DNA of 57,394 bases, taken from the NCBI GenBank assembly GCA_007695005.1, contig REEQ01000077.1:1-57394 (forward strand), read 5' to 3'. Below are positions 27,268 to 35,905 of the stretch, piece by piece (the first letter of the stretch is position 1; every line of letters begins with the position of its first letter). The position numbers and the translations under genes were made by a program. Origin of the DNA: Wenzhouxiangellaceae bacterium. Its GTDB lineage: Bacteria; Pseudomonadota; Gammaproteobacteria; Xanthomonadales; Wenzhouxiangellaceae. The notes below the pieces were generated by a model. That model was given only the letters and a program-made list of their open reading frames with translations. It was not told the origin of the DNA and ran no database searches.

Positions 27268-29079
27268 TCAGAACTCCCAGCGCGCGCCGACAAACAGGCT
27301 GTGACGAGTCGTGTCGCGGTCGAACAGCAGCGCACTGTAACTGACGAAGAACTGGTTGCCGCTGTGCAGGACCCATGACAAGCCCGTGTCCAGGCGCCCG
27401 AAGCTGCGATCCGGGTTGTTGATCTCGATTGAGGCGCCGTCAGCATTCGAGCCCATCAGGCGGGGGATCACGGTATATCCGTCCAGGCCACTTTCATATT
27501 GCCAGGAGATGTCTGCGAAGGGCAGCAGAATGCCCCGGTCCATGCTGAAGGCGCGGCTGGCACGCACGCCGGCAGTCCAGAGGTTCGATGTCACGTTCTG
27601 GCTGGGGTAGGTGAAGGAGAAGACGCTGCCCATTTCGGAGAAGCTGCCGATGTCAATGTCGGCGTAGTAGAACTGGCCGTAAGGCGTGATCGTCAGGCCG
27701 TTGTTGAGGCTGATGCGGTAATTGGCGGCAATGCTGGCTGACCATTCATCGGTCTTGGTGGAGCCTTCGGCGACCTGGCGAGTCAACGAGCCGATACCGG
27801 ACAAGTCCACGACCCTGGACTGGTCAAAGTCCGTTCTGGCGTAGCCGGCGGTCAGGTCGATGTAGAAGTCCTCGCCGATATTGACGCTCCCGAACAACTG
27901 GAATGACCAGGTATCTCCATCCAGCGATCCTCCGTCCTCGTCCAGATCGGACTGGTAGCGGCTGAAGCCGACCGATGCCCCGGCCACGGCACCATTGTCG
28001 AAGCGATAGTCGACGCCGCTGGTCAGGCCCCAGCTGTCAAAATCGAAACCGGACTCCTTGCCACGCGACTTGCGCGATCCGATCGAGATGTTGCCGTTGA
28101 CGAAGGCACCCCAGCGCTGGCCGAAAAGGGTGGCGCTGCGATCCTCGTCCTCGAACTGGAACAAGCCTGGAATCCAGTGGGCATCAAAGCGCTGACCATT
28201 CAGATTGAAACTCAGTCCGTTGATGCTGAGCATGCCGGGCGAGCCACCGCCGGCGCGAATGGTTTCCAGGCGATCGCCGACATTCTGGGTTTGAATCAGG
28301 GCGCCCTGGCCTGATGCACGGGGCACGCTGGTCAGCGCGTTGGCATCAAAGGCATTGGCGGCCCTCCGCATCAGCACCGTGGTGGTGGCGTTGGCGCGGA
28401 TTTCCTCGCAGGTCTGGTCCAGCATCGTGCCCATCTCGGCCTGGGCGCAGGCTTCGTTCAGAGCGTCGCTGGCTTCTCGGATGCGGCGGTCCATTTCCGG
28501 ATCGAAGCGATCGGGATCGACCACCTGGCCGAGAAAGTTGATGGTGGCCAGGTTGCGACGCTCGCTGGCTTGCCCGAAGGTGCTGTCGATGATGAAGGTG
28601 ATGCGATCACCGAACAGGGTGTAGGCCGCGGTCTGGAAGTCGCCGCTGATAATTCCGTAATCGACCGCTACCGTCGCCGTCGCGCCGGCCGAGAGTGGCA
28701 CCGAAAGCATCGGGTTGCGCGGGCTCAGGCTGACCGCCGAACCGGGCTCATCACCCTGGCTGCGCTGGTGTCCGTATTCGAAGGAGGCCGTGCCTGCCCC
28801 GCAGCTTGCATCGATCCGAACCCGGATTTCTATCCGGCCCTGCTCGGCCCGTCCGCTGACCAGCCGGACGCTGTCCGGGCTGACTTCTTCGGTGAATCGG
28901 AAGGCCAGGTTGCCGTCAGTCTCGCAGTCGATGTCGCCGTGCCCGGATTGGAGGCGTGAGGCGGACATCATCCGAATCTCGCCGCTTTTCATCACGACTC
29001 CGGAGCGAACGGCGGCTTCGGCAGTGGGCAGAAAGCTCACGATGAACAGAGCCGACAGGTATACGGAAATGGTTTTCAT
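27268..29079 (-). CDS. Autotransporter-type beta-barrel protein with short passenger
   Basis: A 603-residue exported protein. A signal peptide (MKTISVYLSALFIVSFLPTAEA) is followed by an Ig-like/extracellular-looking region with few cysteines (residues about 25-180), a helical linker with a cysteine pair (residues about 190-260), and then a C-terminal beta-barrel of the autotransporter type (about 340-603) whose strands end in the consensus outer-membrane terminal WEF. The barrel contains alternating-hydrophobic strands such as FYIDLTAGYARTDFDQ. Its ATG overlaps the stop of the upstream FG-GAP/Ig-repeat gene (ATGA), so the two are likely co-translated. A lumenal or secretion role for the partner is possible but not shown. 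Confidence 0.8.
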   Translation of the reverse strand: MKTISVYLSALFIVSFLPTAEAAVRSGVVMKSGEIRMMSASRLQSGHGDIDCETDGNLAFRFTEEVSPDSVRLVSGRAEQGRIEIRVRIDASCGAGTASFEYGHQRSQGDEPGSAVSLSPRNPMLSVPLSAGATATVAVDYGIISGDFQTAAYTLFGDRITFIIDSTFGQASERRNLATINFLGQVVDPDRFDPEMDRRIREASDALNEACAQAEMGTMLDQTCEEIRANATTTVLMRRAANAFDANALTSVPRASGQGALIQTQNVGDRLETIRAGGGSPGMLSINGLSFNLNGQRFDAHWIPGLFQFEDEDRSATLFGQRWGAFVNGNISIGSRKSRGKESGFDFDSWGLTSGVDYRFDNGAVAGASVGFSRYQSDLDEDGGSLDGDTWSFQLFGSVNIGEDFYIDLTAGYARTDFDQSRVVDLSGIGSLTRQVAEGSTKTDEWSASIAANYRISLNNGLTITPYGQFYYADIDIGSFSEMGSVFSFTYPSQNVTSNLWTAGVRASRAFSMDRGILLPFADISWQYESGLDGYTVIPRLMGSNADGASIEINNPDRSFGRLDTGLSWVLHSGNQFFVSYSALLFDRDTTRHSLFVGARWEF

Positions 29080-32000
29080 GGGTGTTGCTCCCGGTTGAGT
29101 TCCACGGAGTCGGCGTTATCCGCCTCGGTCAGAGCGATGAAAGTCGGCACTTCGCCTTGCTGAAAGCGAAGCACGAGGGGTGCAGTGATTCCCGCAGCAA
29201 GACTGGCTGCCTCGCAGACCAGGTCTGAATCTAGCAATTCGCATTGCCAGGGACTGACCCCTTCGGGACGACAGCGCAGCGAGCGGTTTTCAAATCGGCA
29301 GTCGGTCGCAATTCGCAAGCCATCCAGCAGGGTAGTGCTGCCGGTAGCACCTACCAGAACGATGGGGTTGATGGCATCATGAGCCCCGCTGTTGACGACA
29401 TCCAGCTGAATGATCTGACCCAGGTCGTCGGGCGCCTCGATTGCGCTGGCGGCCAGGGCCAGCATCGTTCGTTGCAGTGCGGGCAGGATGACCAGGTCAA
29501 AGCTGGCCTGGTCGCTCAGTCCAGCGGTATTGGTGACGGTGATGGTGATCATCGCCAGGCCCTCGATCTCTGGTGGCGCATCGATTTCCAGCAGCCAGCC
29601 TTCATCGCTGCGCGTCAGGTTCAGGGCGTTGGCCGGCAGCAGCAGTTCCGGTTCGGCGACGGCGCTTACGATCAGCGCATCGGCTGGGTCAATGGGATCG
29701 CTGGCGCTGAACTCGAGTGCAAGGATCTGACCTGCGCGAACGGTCTGGTCGGGCAAACCGTTGCCATTGTTGATTGACGGCGGCTGCCGTGGTGGTCCGG
29801 GATCATCGGCTGCCTGGATCTCAACGCCGAAAACGGCAGTGGAGCTGAGCTGCTGGCTGTTGCGGGCCGTCAACTCAAGGGTGGCCTGACCGAGCGCATC
29901 CCCTGGCGCGGTAATGACCAGTGTTCTCTGACGACCGGCGCCGCTGATTGCCAGGTCATCCGCTGACAACAGACCTTCGTCCAGGCTGACTACGTCGACT
30001 GTGATGGCTTCCGGAGGATCGAATTCATCGTCCACGCTGAAGTCGACGACGATGGTTTCGCCGGCCCGCATCTGCTGGTCAGGAATGCCCTGGCCATCGT
30101 TGATGCGCGGGCCGTTGGGCGGAGGCGGTTCAGCACTGCCAGGGAAGATATCGATGGCAAAAACAGCGTTGCCAGTTTGACCGCTGGTATTTGCGACTGT
30201 CACCAGCACCTGGGCGTTGCCACTGGAGCCGGCAAGCGTCTGGATGCTCAGGCTGCGGTTCTCCGCGAAGCCGTTCAGGCTGAGCCCGGCATCCGGCAAC
30301 AGGTTCGGGGTCAGCGACAGGGCGCTCACCACCAGTGCGCTGGGCGGGTCGGCAGCATCGCTGATCGAGAACGGTACGATCAGGGTTTCGCCGGCGACTG
30401 CGCTTCGGTCGGCGATGCCGGAACCGGCGTTGATCAGCGGTCCCTGACTGCCGAGCGGGATGTCGAGATCGAACTGGGTACTGTCGATCCGGCCGATGGG
30501 GTTGCGAATGATGATCAGAATCTGCGTCAGGCCGTTACTGCCGGCCAGGGTGTCGATAGCCAGCTGTCGATCAGTGCCGCTCCCGCTGATATTGACCGGC
30601 CCGAGGATCACGTCCGGATTACTCGAAAGAACCTCGATATCCAGCGCGTCAGGGTCGAACTGAGGATCGTCGATGGTGAAGTCCACGATCAGGACTTCCC
30701 CGGGGGATACGGTGCGGGCGGGCAGGGGCTGGCCACCATTCAGAATCGGCTGTTGCGGCAGAAAGACATCCAGGTTGAAGTCTTCAAAGGCAAAGCCGCC
30801 GGTAAATTTGTTGAACGCTTCTATGCCGATCAGCGCTGAGCCGATCGGTGCCGCTGCCGGTATCTCGATCACCAGCCGGTACTGACCCTCGGGAAAGGAA
30901 ACCTCTTCGATCGAGACGTCATCCGGACTGATGCTGCTGCCGCTTTCAACGATCGTGGACACGGCCACGAACTCCGGGCCGGTGCTGGCATCGTCGACCT
31001 GGAAATCGATTTCGAGACGGTCTCCGCTGGCAGCTATCTGGTCCGGAATCGGAGAAATGGTCGGGTTGGGTGGTGGTTCCTGGATATCCAGCTGAAAGCT
31101 GGTCTGGTCCGAGAGTCCGAGTGGATTCAGGGCGCTGATGATGATATCCACCAGTCCTGTCTCGCCCGGCAGTGTGCTGATCTGCAGCTGTCGGCTTGCG
31201 CCGCCGCCGATCAACTGGATGTCACCCAGCTCCGGGGTTGAGGCAGAGGGCGTGGCTGCGACGAGGATGTCTTCGGCAGGAAACTGCGGGTCACTGACTT
31301 CGATCTCGAGACTGAGGAAATCCCCGGCGTTGATCTCCTGGAAAGGAAAAAAGTTGGTTGAGATCACAGGCGCTAACGCATCGAAGACCGCGATGTCAAA
31401 GGAAGTGGTGGTTGAGTCCTCGGTCTGGGGGTTGAACACAGAAACAAGCACCGAAGCAATGCCTGACTGCGAATCGGTAAGCACAACGATGTTTATGTCC
31501 CAGTTTCCGTCATCGTCGCCATTGACATCGATATCCAGAAAAACAGGGTCAGGCCCGGTCATCTGAAAAGCGCTGACATCCAGCACACCCGGCGGAAAAC
31601 CGTCCTGGGAGACCTGGAAGCTGATTTGCAGGGAGTCGCCCGGTACGGCGATTTGATCGGGGAATTCCGGCGGCGTGATGACCGGCGGGCCGCTGCCCCT
31701 GATCAGCTCGAGCGTGCGCGCGCTGTCGCCCGAAAGCGTCTCTGGACCGACGATCAGGCCTTGCGCGCCGGTGCGATGAAAAGCGCCGGCCGGCAGGACC
31801 CGAACTGTCTTTGATGGTTCTGTCTGGTTGCCGCCGCCGTGAGTCTGGCCGGCGAGATTCAGCTGCTCGCCAAGGAGCGCTTGTCGGCCAGCAGAATCGG
31901 GTTCACCGCCCAGGAAGCTGCGCAGCACGAGCGGTGCAGCCTGGTGGTCCGAGGAATACGCCCGGGTGTTGAGCACGATGCCACCATGCCCGTCGGCGTG

Positions 32001-33212
32001 CATGTTCGATCCAAGCCGCTGGTTGCTTGTGCTGCCGGTAAGCACCTGCTCCAGTTTCGGAAAGCTGCCATTCATTCCGGGCAGCAAGCGATAGATGCTG
32101 CCGTTCTGCAGGCGATCAGGGCCGTCGCTGTAGGGAGCAGCAATCAGTACGCCGGCGGCGGCACGCCCGGCGGTGCCGTGCCCGATCGCCGCCATTGTGT
32201 TGCCAAAGCCCCGGGCTCCGACCGGTGCTGCAAGCCTGTGGCCGTAGGGGGCTTCGCGAAAACGAACCACCGGCTGATGTCCCACGACATCGCCATGGCC
32301 AAAGACCAGGTATACCTCACCGCGATCCGCTGTGCCGGCACCGATGACCAGATCCGAGCGCGCATCGCCGTCGAATTTCCCGGCGGCGGCCAGGCTTAGT
32401 CCAAGCTGTTGATGACTGTGGCTGCCGTGAATATGCAGGGCATCGGAAGTAGGCAATTGATGGACAGCGATCCGCTGTGCCGGGCGATTGCCGCCGAACA
32501 GGACGGTGACGCTGCCCGCTGCCCGACGCCCGTGACGGCTCGCGGCTGGATCGCCGATCGCCAGATCGTGAAAACCGTTGCCGTTGAAGTCCCCGATCCC
32601 TACCAGGCTCAGGCCGAAGGCTGCTGAATCACGACCGCCACTCAAGGTAGGCCCCAGTTCGCCCGGAACAAAATCGACTCGGCCCAACTCCAGCCAGTCA
32701 TCGAGCGGCCTGCCGGCCACCAGGTGGACCTGTCCGCCGGGCAGTGCGCCAGGGGCGCCGAGGGCAAGGTCAGCATGGGATTGGGAAAGAAAATGGCCCG
32801 CCGATGCCACTGACCAACCCAGGCGTGCTCCGGGACGCTGGCCTTCCAGCCGCAAACCTTGTCCGGGTTGCATGCGGTCCAGGTCCAGCGTCGTTCCTGG
32901 ACGGATCTGTCCCCCGAAGACGATGTAGGCCAGACCTGCCTCGCTCCGTCCACCGGGACTTGCCGAGGGCAGGGTGATGACCAGATCATCGTGGCCGTTG
33001 CCGGTGAAGTCCAGCCAGGTGCTTTGCCAGCGGCCCGTTGCGCCTGGATCGCTGAAGCGCAGTTCGATGCTGTCCGACGCGGTAGCCATGACCGTGCGAA
33101 GTGGCCAGTTGTTGCCATCTGTATCACCATTCGGCTCGGCCGCCGCCGTTGTACCCAGAGTCAGACAGGCGATCATGATGACGCCCAGACGCAAGGTCGG
33201 TGATACGTTCAT
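29076..33212 (-). CDS. Large exported FG-GAP / Ig-like-repeat protein
   Basis: About 1378 residues. The ATG at 33212 is preceded by GGATGGAG and starts a signal peptide (MNVSPTLRLGVIMIACLTLG); an upstream GTG-type start adds no recognisable sequence. Residues about 30-480 contain FG-GAP/integrin-alpha-like blades with calcium-binding-type DxNGNG motifs (LDFTGNGHDDL, IGDFNGNGFHDLAIGDP, KFDGDARSDLVIG). Then about seven Ig-like repeats of near 95 residues follow, recognisable by the phrase (I/L)PDQ...AGE.L...F.(I/V).D. The C-terminus (from about 1230) is a different beta-rich domain with four cysteines. No sortase or cell-wall motif. It is likely a cell-surface or secreted adhesion-type protein, inferred from domain content. 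Overlaps the next gene by 4 bases. Confidence 0.82.
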   Translation of the reverse strand: MNVSPTLRLGVIMIACLTLGTTAAAEPNGDTDGNNWPLRTVMATASDSIELRFSDPGATGRWQSTWLDFTGNGHDDLVITLPSASPGGRSEAGLAYIVFGGQIRPGTTLDLDRMQPGQGLRLEGQRPGARLGWSVASAGHFLSQSHADLALGAPGALPGGQVHLVAGRPLDDWLELGRVDFVPGELGPTLSGGRDSAAFGLSLVGIGDFNGNGFHDLAIGDPAASRHGRRAAGSVTVLFGGNRPAQRIAVHQLPTSDALHIHGSHSHQQLGLSLAAAGKFDGDARSDLVIGAGTADRGEVYLVFGHGDVVGHQPVVRFREAPYGHRLAAPVGARGFGNTMAAIGHGTAGRAAAGVLIAAPYSDGPDRLQNGSIYRLLPGMNGSFPKLEQVLTGSTSNQRLGSNMHADGHGGIVLNTRAYSSDHQAAPLVLRSFLGGEPDSAGRQALLGEQLNLAGQTHGGGNQTEPSKTVRVLPAGAFHRTGAQGLIVGPETLSGDSARTLELIRGSGPPVITPPEFPDQIAVPGDSLQISFQVSQDGFPPGVLDVSAFQMTGPDPVFLDIDVNGDDDGNWDINIVVLTDSQSGIASVLVSVFNPQTEDSTTTSFDIAVFDALAPVISTNFFPFQEINAGDFLSLEIEVSDPQFPAEDILVAATPSASTPELGDIQLIGGGASRQLQISTLPGETGLVDIIISALNPLGLSDQTSFQLDIQEPPPNPTISPIPDQIAASGDRLEIDFQVDDASTGPEFVAVSTIVESGSSISPDDVSIEEVSFPEGQYRLVIEIPAAAPIGSALIGIEAFNKFTGGFAFEDFNLDVFLPQQPILNGGQPLPARTVSPGEVLIVDFTIDDPQFDPDALDIEVLSSNPDVILGPVNISGSGTDRQLAIDTLAGSNGLTQILIIIRNPIGRIDSTQFDLDIPLGSQGPLINAGSGIADRSAVAGETLIVPFSISDAADPPSALVVSALSLTPNLLPDAGLSLNGFAENRSLSIQTLAGSSGNAQVLVTVANTSGQTGNAVFAIDIFPGSAEPPPPNGPRINDGQGIPDQQMRAGETIVVDFSVDDEFDPPEAITVDVVSLDEGLLSADDLAISGAGRQRTLVITAPGDALGQATLELTARNSQQLSSTAVFGVEIQAADDPGPPRQPPSINNGNGLPDQTVRAGQILALEFSASDPIDPADALIVSAVAEPELLLPANALNLTRSDEGWLLEIDAPPEIEGLAMITITVTNTAGLSDQASFDLVILPALQRTMLALAASAIEAPDDLGQIIQLDVVNSGAHDAINPIVLVGATGSTTLLDGLRIATDCRFENRSLRCRPEGVSPWQCELLDSDLVCEAASLAAGITAPLVLRFQQGEVPTFIALTEADNADSVELNREQHP

Positions 33213-33446
33213 GGCTCCATCCCCGGTCCACGATCCGATGACATCAGCAACGTTTCCCACCACGGGTGGCAGACGTGCAACCTGTTGTCAGTCGGCCGCA
33301 CGCAGCGGCCACAACTGATTAATTGATCACCAGTCAAATCCGGTGACCGACGATGACTCCCTGCTGCACCACCGTGGGCTTAATTGTTGATCAGATTCGC
33401 GTCTTTTGCAATTGCCAGTCTGCTTCGGTAGCGTCAGCCCAAGCTG

Positions 33447-34325
33447 CTACAGCGTCGGCCCGTGGCTGCGGCTGCGTTCGGTCAGTCCGAGTCCGGTATC
33501 GAGTTCCACTTTCCGCTCCTCGCCGCCGTGCAACAGGCGCAAGCGTGTTTTTTCGCCGGCAGCTGTCGCACTGACCAGCTCCAGAAAAGCCATCGGGGTC
33601 AGTGGCGCGCGGCCATTGACCTCGACGATCAATGCGCCAGGGTGGATCCCGGCTGCGGCCGCTTCTCCCTGCGAGGCGCTTACCAGGACGCCGGCTTCAT
33701 CGGGAAGTTGCAGTGCCTCGCGCAGATCGCGACTTGCAGCCATTACTGTAATCCCCAGCGCGGTGACGACATCGTCATCACCGAGGCCCTCGAACGGAAT
33801 GTCCTCGCCGGCTTCCAGAATGGCCGGAGCAACCAGGATGGCGGCGCCGGTGCGAACGGCCATGGCGAGCCCATCGCTGGGCCGGGTGTCTATTCGCTTG
33901 ACCTCATTGCTTCCCGTCATCCTCACCTCCAGCGCGCCGTGGTAGGTGCCGTCGCGCAGCTCGTCAACGACGACCCGCTCCAGGCTGCCGCCGAGCTGGG
34001 TGAGCAGGTTGACCAGGAGGTCATGGGTCATGGGTCGTTCTGTTTCGACGCCGCGCTGGGCCATGACAATGGCGCGCGCTTCATTCGGGCCGATGAAAAT
34101 CGGGACAATCGCTCCGCTTTGCGGTTCGCGCAGAAGCACGACCGGCGAACCGGTAAACGGAACGATGCCGACCGTGGCCAGCTCGACCGGGACTAGTTCA
34201 TCCACGGGCACGGCCAGCTGGCGAGCTTCGACTACCGGTCCACGACCGCTGAGGGAGAGCAACATGCCGCAGGCGAGGACTACGGTCAGGCCGGCCAGCG
34301 AGAAGGCAGTATGGCGCTTGATCAT
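33447..34325 (-). CDS. Exported or membrane-anchored bifunctional-nuclease (DUF151) - PDZ fusion
   Basis: A 292-residue protein. An N-terminal hydrophobic stretch (HTAFSLAGLTVVLACGMLLS) acts as signal anchor or signal peptide. Residues about 45-180 match the BFN/DUF151 domain: GSPVVLLREPQSGAIVPIFIG, EARAIVMAQRGVETERPMTH, LVNLLTQLGG and the strongly conserved RPSDGLAMAVRTGAAI. Residues about 185-290 form a PDZ domain, with LVSASQGEAAAAGIHPGALI and a C-terminal GEKTRLRLLHGGE. BFN proteins are usually cytoplasmic and described as nucleases or stress proteins, so this exported form with PDZ is unusual. No nuclease activity can be assumed. Confidence 0.8.
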   Translation of the reverse strand: MIKRHTAFSLAGLTVVLACGMLLSLSGRGPVVEARQLAVPVDELVPVELATVGIVPFTGSPVVLLREPQSGAIVPIFIGPNEARAIVMAQRGVETERPMTHDLLVNLLTQLGGSLERVVVDELRDGTYHGALEVRMTGSNEVKRIDTRPSDGLAMAVRTGAAILVAPAILEAGEDIPFEGLGDDDVVTALGITVMAASRDLREALQLPDEAGVLVSASQGEAAAAGIHPGALIVEVNGRAPLTPMAFLELVSATAAGEKTRLRLLHGGEERKVELDTGLGLTERSRSHGPTL

Positions 34326-34439
34326 GGGGATGATCCGGTTTGGGCCTGCCGCCTAGACTAACGCGCTTGCGGTGAAATTTGGCGAAGCGTGCCTGTTGCG
34401 GTAACCTCGCGGGCACTCCAAGCAGGAATTGATCAGCAC

Positions 34440-35831
34440 ATGCTTGCCTTCACCCTCATTCTGTACCTGGTCGTTCTGGTTGGAATCGGTATCTGGGCCA
34501 ACGGGCGGGTTGGCGACAGCGAGGACTTTCATCTGGCCGGACGTCGCATGGGGCCAGTCGTGGCCGCGCTTAGTGCCTCGGCGAGCTCTTCCTCGGCCTG
34601 GACGCTGTTGGGCATGAGCGGTGCGGCCTATGCCTGGGGCCTGCAGGCGATCTGGCTGATTCCTGCTGTGGTTTCCGGCTTTTTCATCAACTGGGTGTTC
34701 ATTGCGCCGCGGCTGCAGCCGGCCAGTCACCGCAATCAGGCGCTGACCCTGGTCGAGTTTCTTGGCAAGGGCGCGGATCCCGGCAGTGAGGGCATTCTGC
34801 GTGTCTGGGGTGCGCTGATCATCCTGTTCTGTTTCACACTGTATGTTGCTTCCCAGTTTCAGGCTGCTGGTACCGCAATCAGCACCGCATTGCCTATTAC
34901 CTCGACCCTTGCGATGGTGATAGGTGCCGTCATCGTCATTGTCTACGTTTTTCTCGGTGGGTTCTGGGCAGCCAGCGTCACTGATGCCCTGCAAGGTCTG
35001 ATGATGCTCGCGGTCGCCCTGGTGCTGCCAACTGCCGCTTTGATCGCGGTCGGCGGCCCGGTGTCGCTTTGGCAGGGGCTGGTTGCGCTCGATGACCCCT
35101 CGCTTTTGCGTCTGGTCGACCAGCCGGGTCTGCTGCTGGCTATGGTTTTCGTGGCCGGTCTGTTCGGAATCGGGCTGGGCTACCCAGGACAGCCGCATGT
35201 GGTCAACCGCTTCATGGCGCTGAAGTCCGTTAAGCAGGTTCGCTTTGCGCGTAACGTAGCGCTGGGCTGGGCAGTGCTGATCTATATCGGGATGGTAGTG
35301 CTGGGTTGGTCGGGCAGGGTATTGCTGCCGGCATTGACCGACGCCGAGTCAGTGCTGCTGCAGCTGTCGGTTGATTTGTTGCCGGCAGTGCTGGGCGGTT
35401 TGATCACCGGCGGTGTTCTGGCCGCGATCATGTCCACATCGGACAGTCAGCTGCTGGTTGCCGGCAGTGCGGTCAGCCATGACCTCCGCCGCGGGCGGAT
35501 ATCCCTGCAGGTCGACCGCGCAGTGATCGTCATTCTCGGACTGATGGCCCTGGGGCTTGCGCTGTACTTTCCCGCAACGATCTTCGACCGCGTGCTGTTT
35601 GCCTGGCAGGTGCTCGGCAATGCCTTCGGGCCGTTGTTGATCGTGCTGCTGTTTGTTGGGCCGGTGGCAGGACGCTACCGGCTGGCTGCGATGCTGTGCG
35701 GCGCGTTGCTGACGATACTGATCAGCTTCGTCCCGCAGGCACCGGGCAATGCCATCGAGCGCCTGGTGCCTTTCTTCCTGTCCCTGGCCATTGCCTGGCG
35801 CGGTGCCAAGGTGGTCCTGAAAACCGCTTGA
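34440..35831 (+). CDS. Sodium:solute symporter (PutP-like)
   Basis: About 463 residues with roughly 13 transmembrane segments; the ATG at 34440 has AGGAA eleven bases upstream, and an earlier in-frame start at 34389 would add a non-homologous stretch. Signatures of the SSS family proline symporter branch: DFHLAGRRMGPVVAALSASA, SSSSAWTLLGMSGAAYAWG and the GLGYPGQPHVVNRFMA, then ISTSDSQLL-type block read here as IMSTSDSQLLVAGSAV. It would import proline or a related compatible solute with sodium, in the inner membrane. A hairpin directly follows the stop. Substrate specificity is inferred. Confidence 0.9.
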   Translation: MLAFTLILYLVVLVGIGIWANGRVGDSEDFHLAGRRMGPVVAALSASASSSSAWTLLGMSGAAYAWGLQAIWLIPAVVSGFFINWVFIAPRLQPASHRNQALTLVEFLGKGADPGSEGILRVWGALIILFCFTLYVASQFQAAGTAISTALPITSTLAMVIGAVIVIVYVFLGGFWAASVTDALQGLMMLAVALVLPTAALIAVGGPVSLWQGLVALDDPSLLRLVDQPGLLLAMVFVAGLFGIGLGYPGQPHVVNRFMALKSVKQVRFARNVALGWAVLIYIGMVVLGWSGRVLLPALTDAESVLLQLSVDLLPAVLGGLITGGVLAAIMSTSDSQLLVAGSAVSHDLRRGRISLQVDRAVIVILGLMALGLALYFPATIFDRVLFAWQVLGNAFGPLLIVLLFVGPVAGRYRLAAMLCGALLTILISFVPQAPGNAIERLVPFFLSLAIAWRGAKVVLKTA

Positions 35832-35833
35832 AC

Positions 35834-35879
35834 CACGGAAGACACGGAATTTTTTTGCATCAGTTCCGTGCCTTCCGCG
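35834..35879. terminator. Inverted repeat between convergent symporter and flotillin genes
   Basis: CACGGAAGACACGGAA at 35834-35849 faces TTCCGTGCCTTCCGCG at 35864-35879, 14 of 16 positions pairing, with a 14-base loop rich in T (TTTTTTT). It begins three bases after the symporter stop and precedes the convergent flotillin stop, so it could terminate both. Its arm (AACCACGGAAGACACG) resembles the arm of the 11704-11765 element (AACCGCGAAGACGC). Confidence 0.65.
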
Positions 35880-35905
35880 CTCAAGGTCCGTTTATTCTGT
35901 TTGCC

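Noticed and set aside
30177-30839. Plus-strand frames inside the Ig-repeat gene
   Set aside because: They reflect the repetitive composition of the minus-strand gene and have no start signals.
33213-33446. TTGACT near 33340 as the -35 of the FG-GAP gene
   Set aside because: The base set 17 bases away (TTGTGG) is not an acceptable -10 box.
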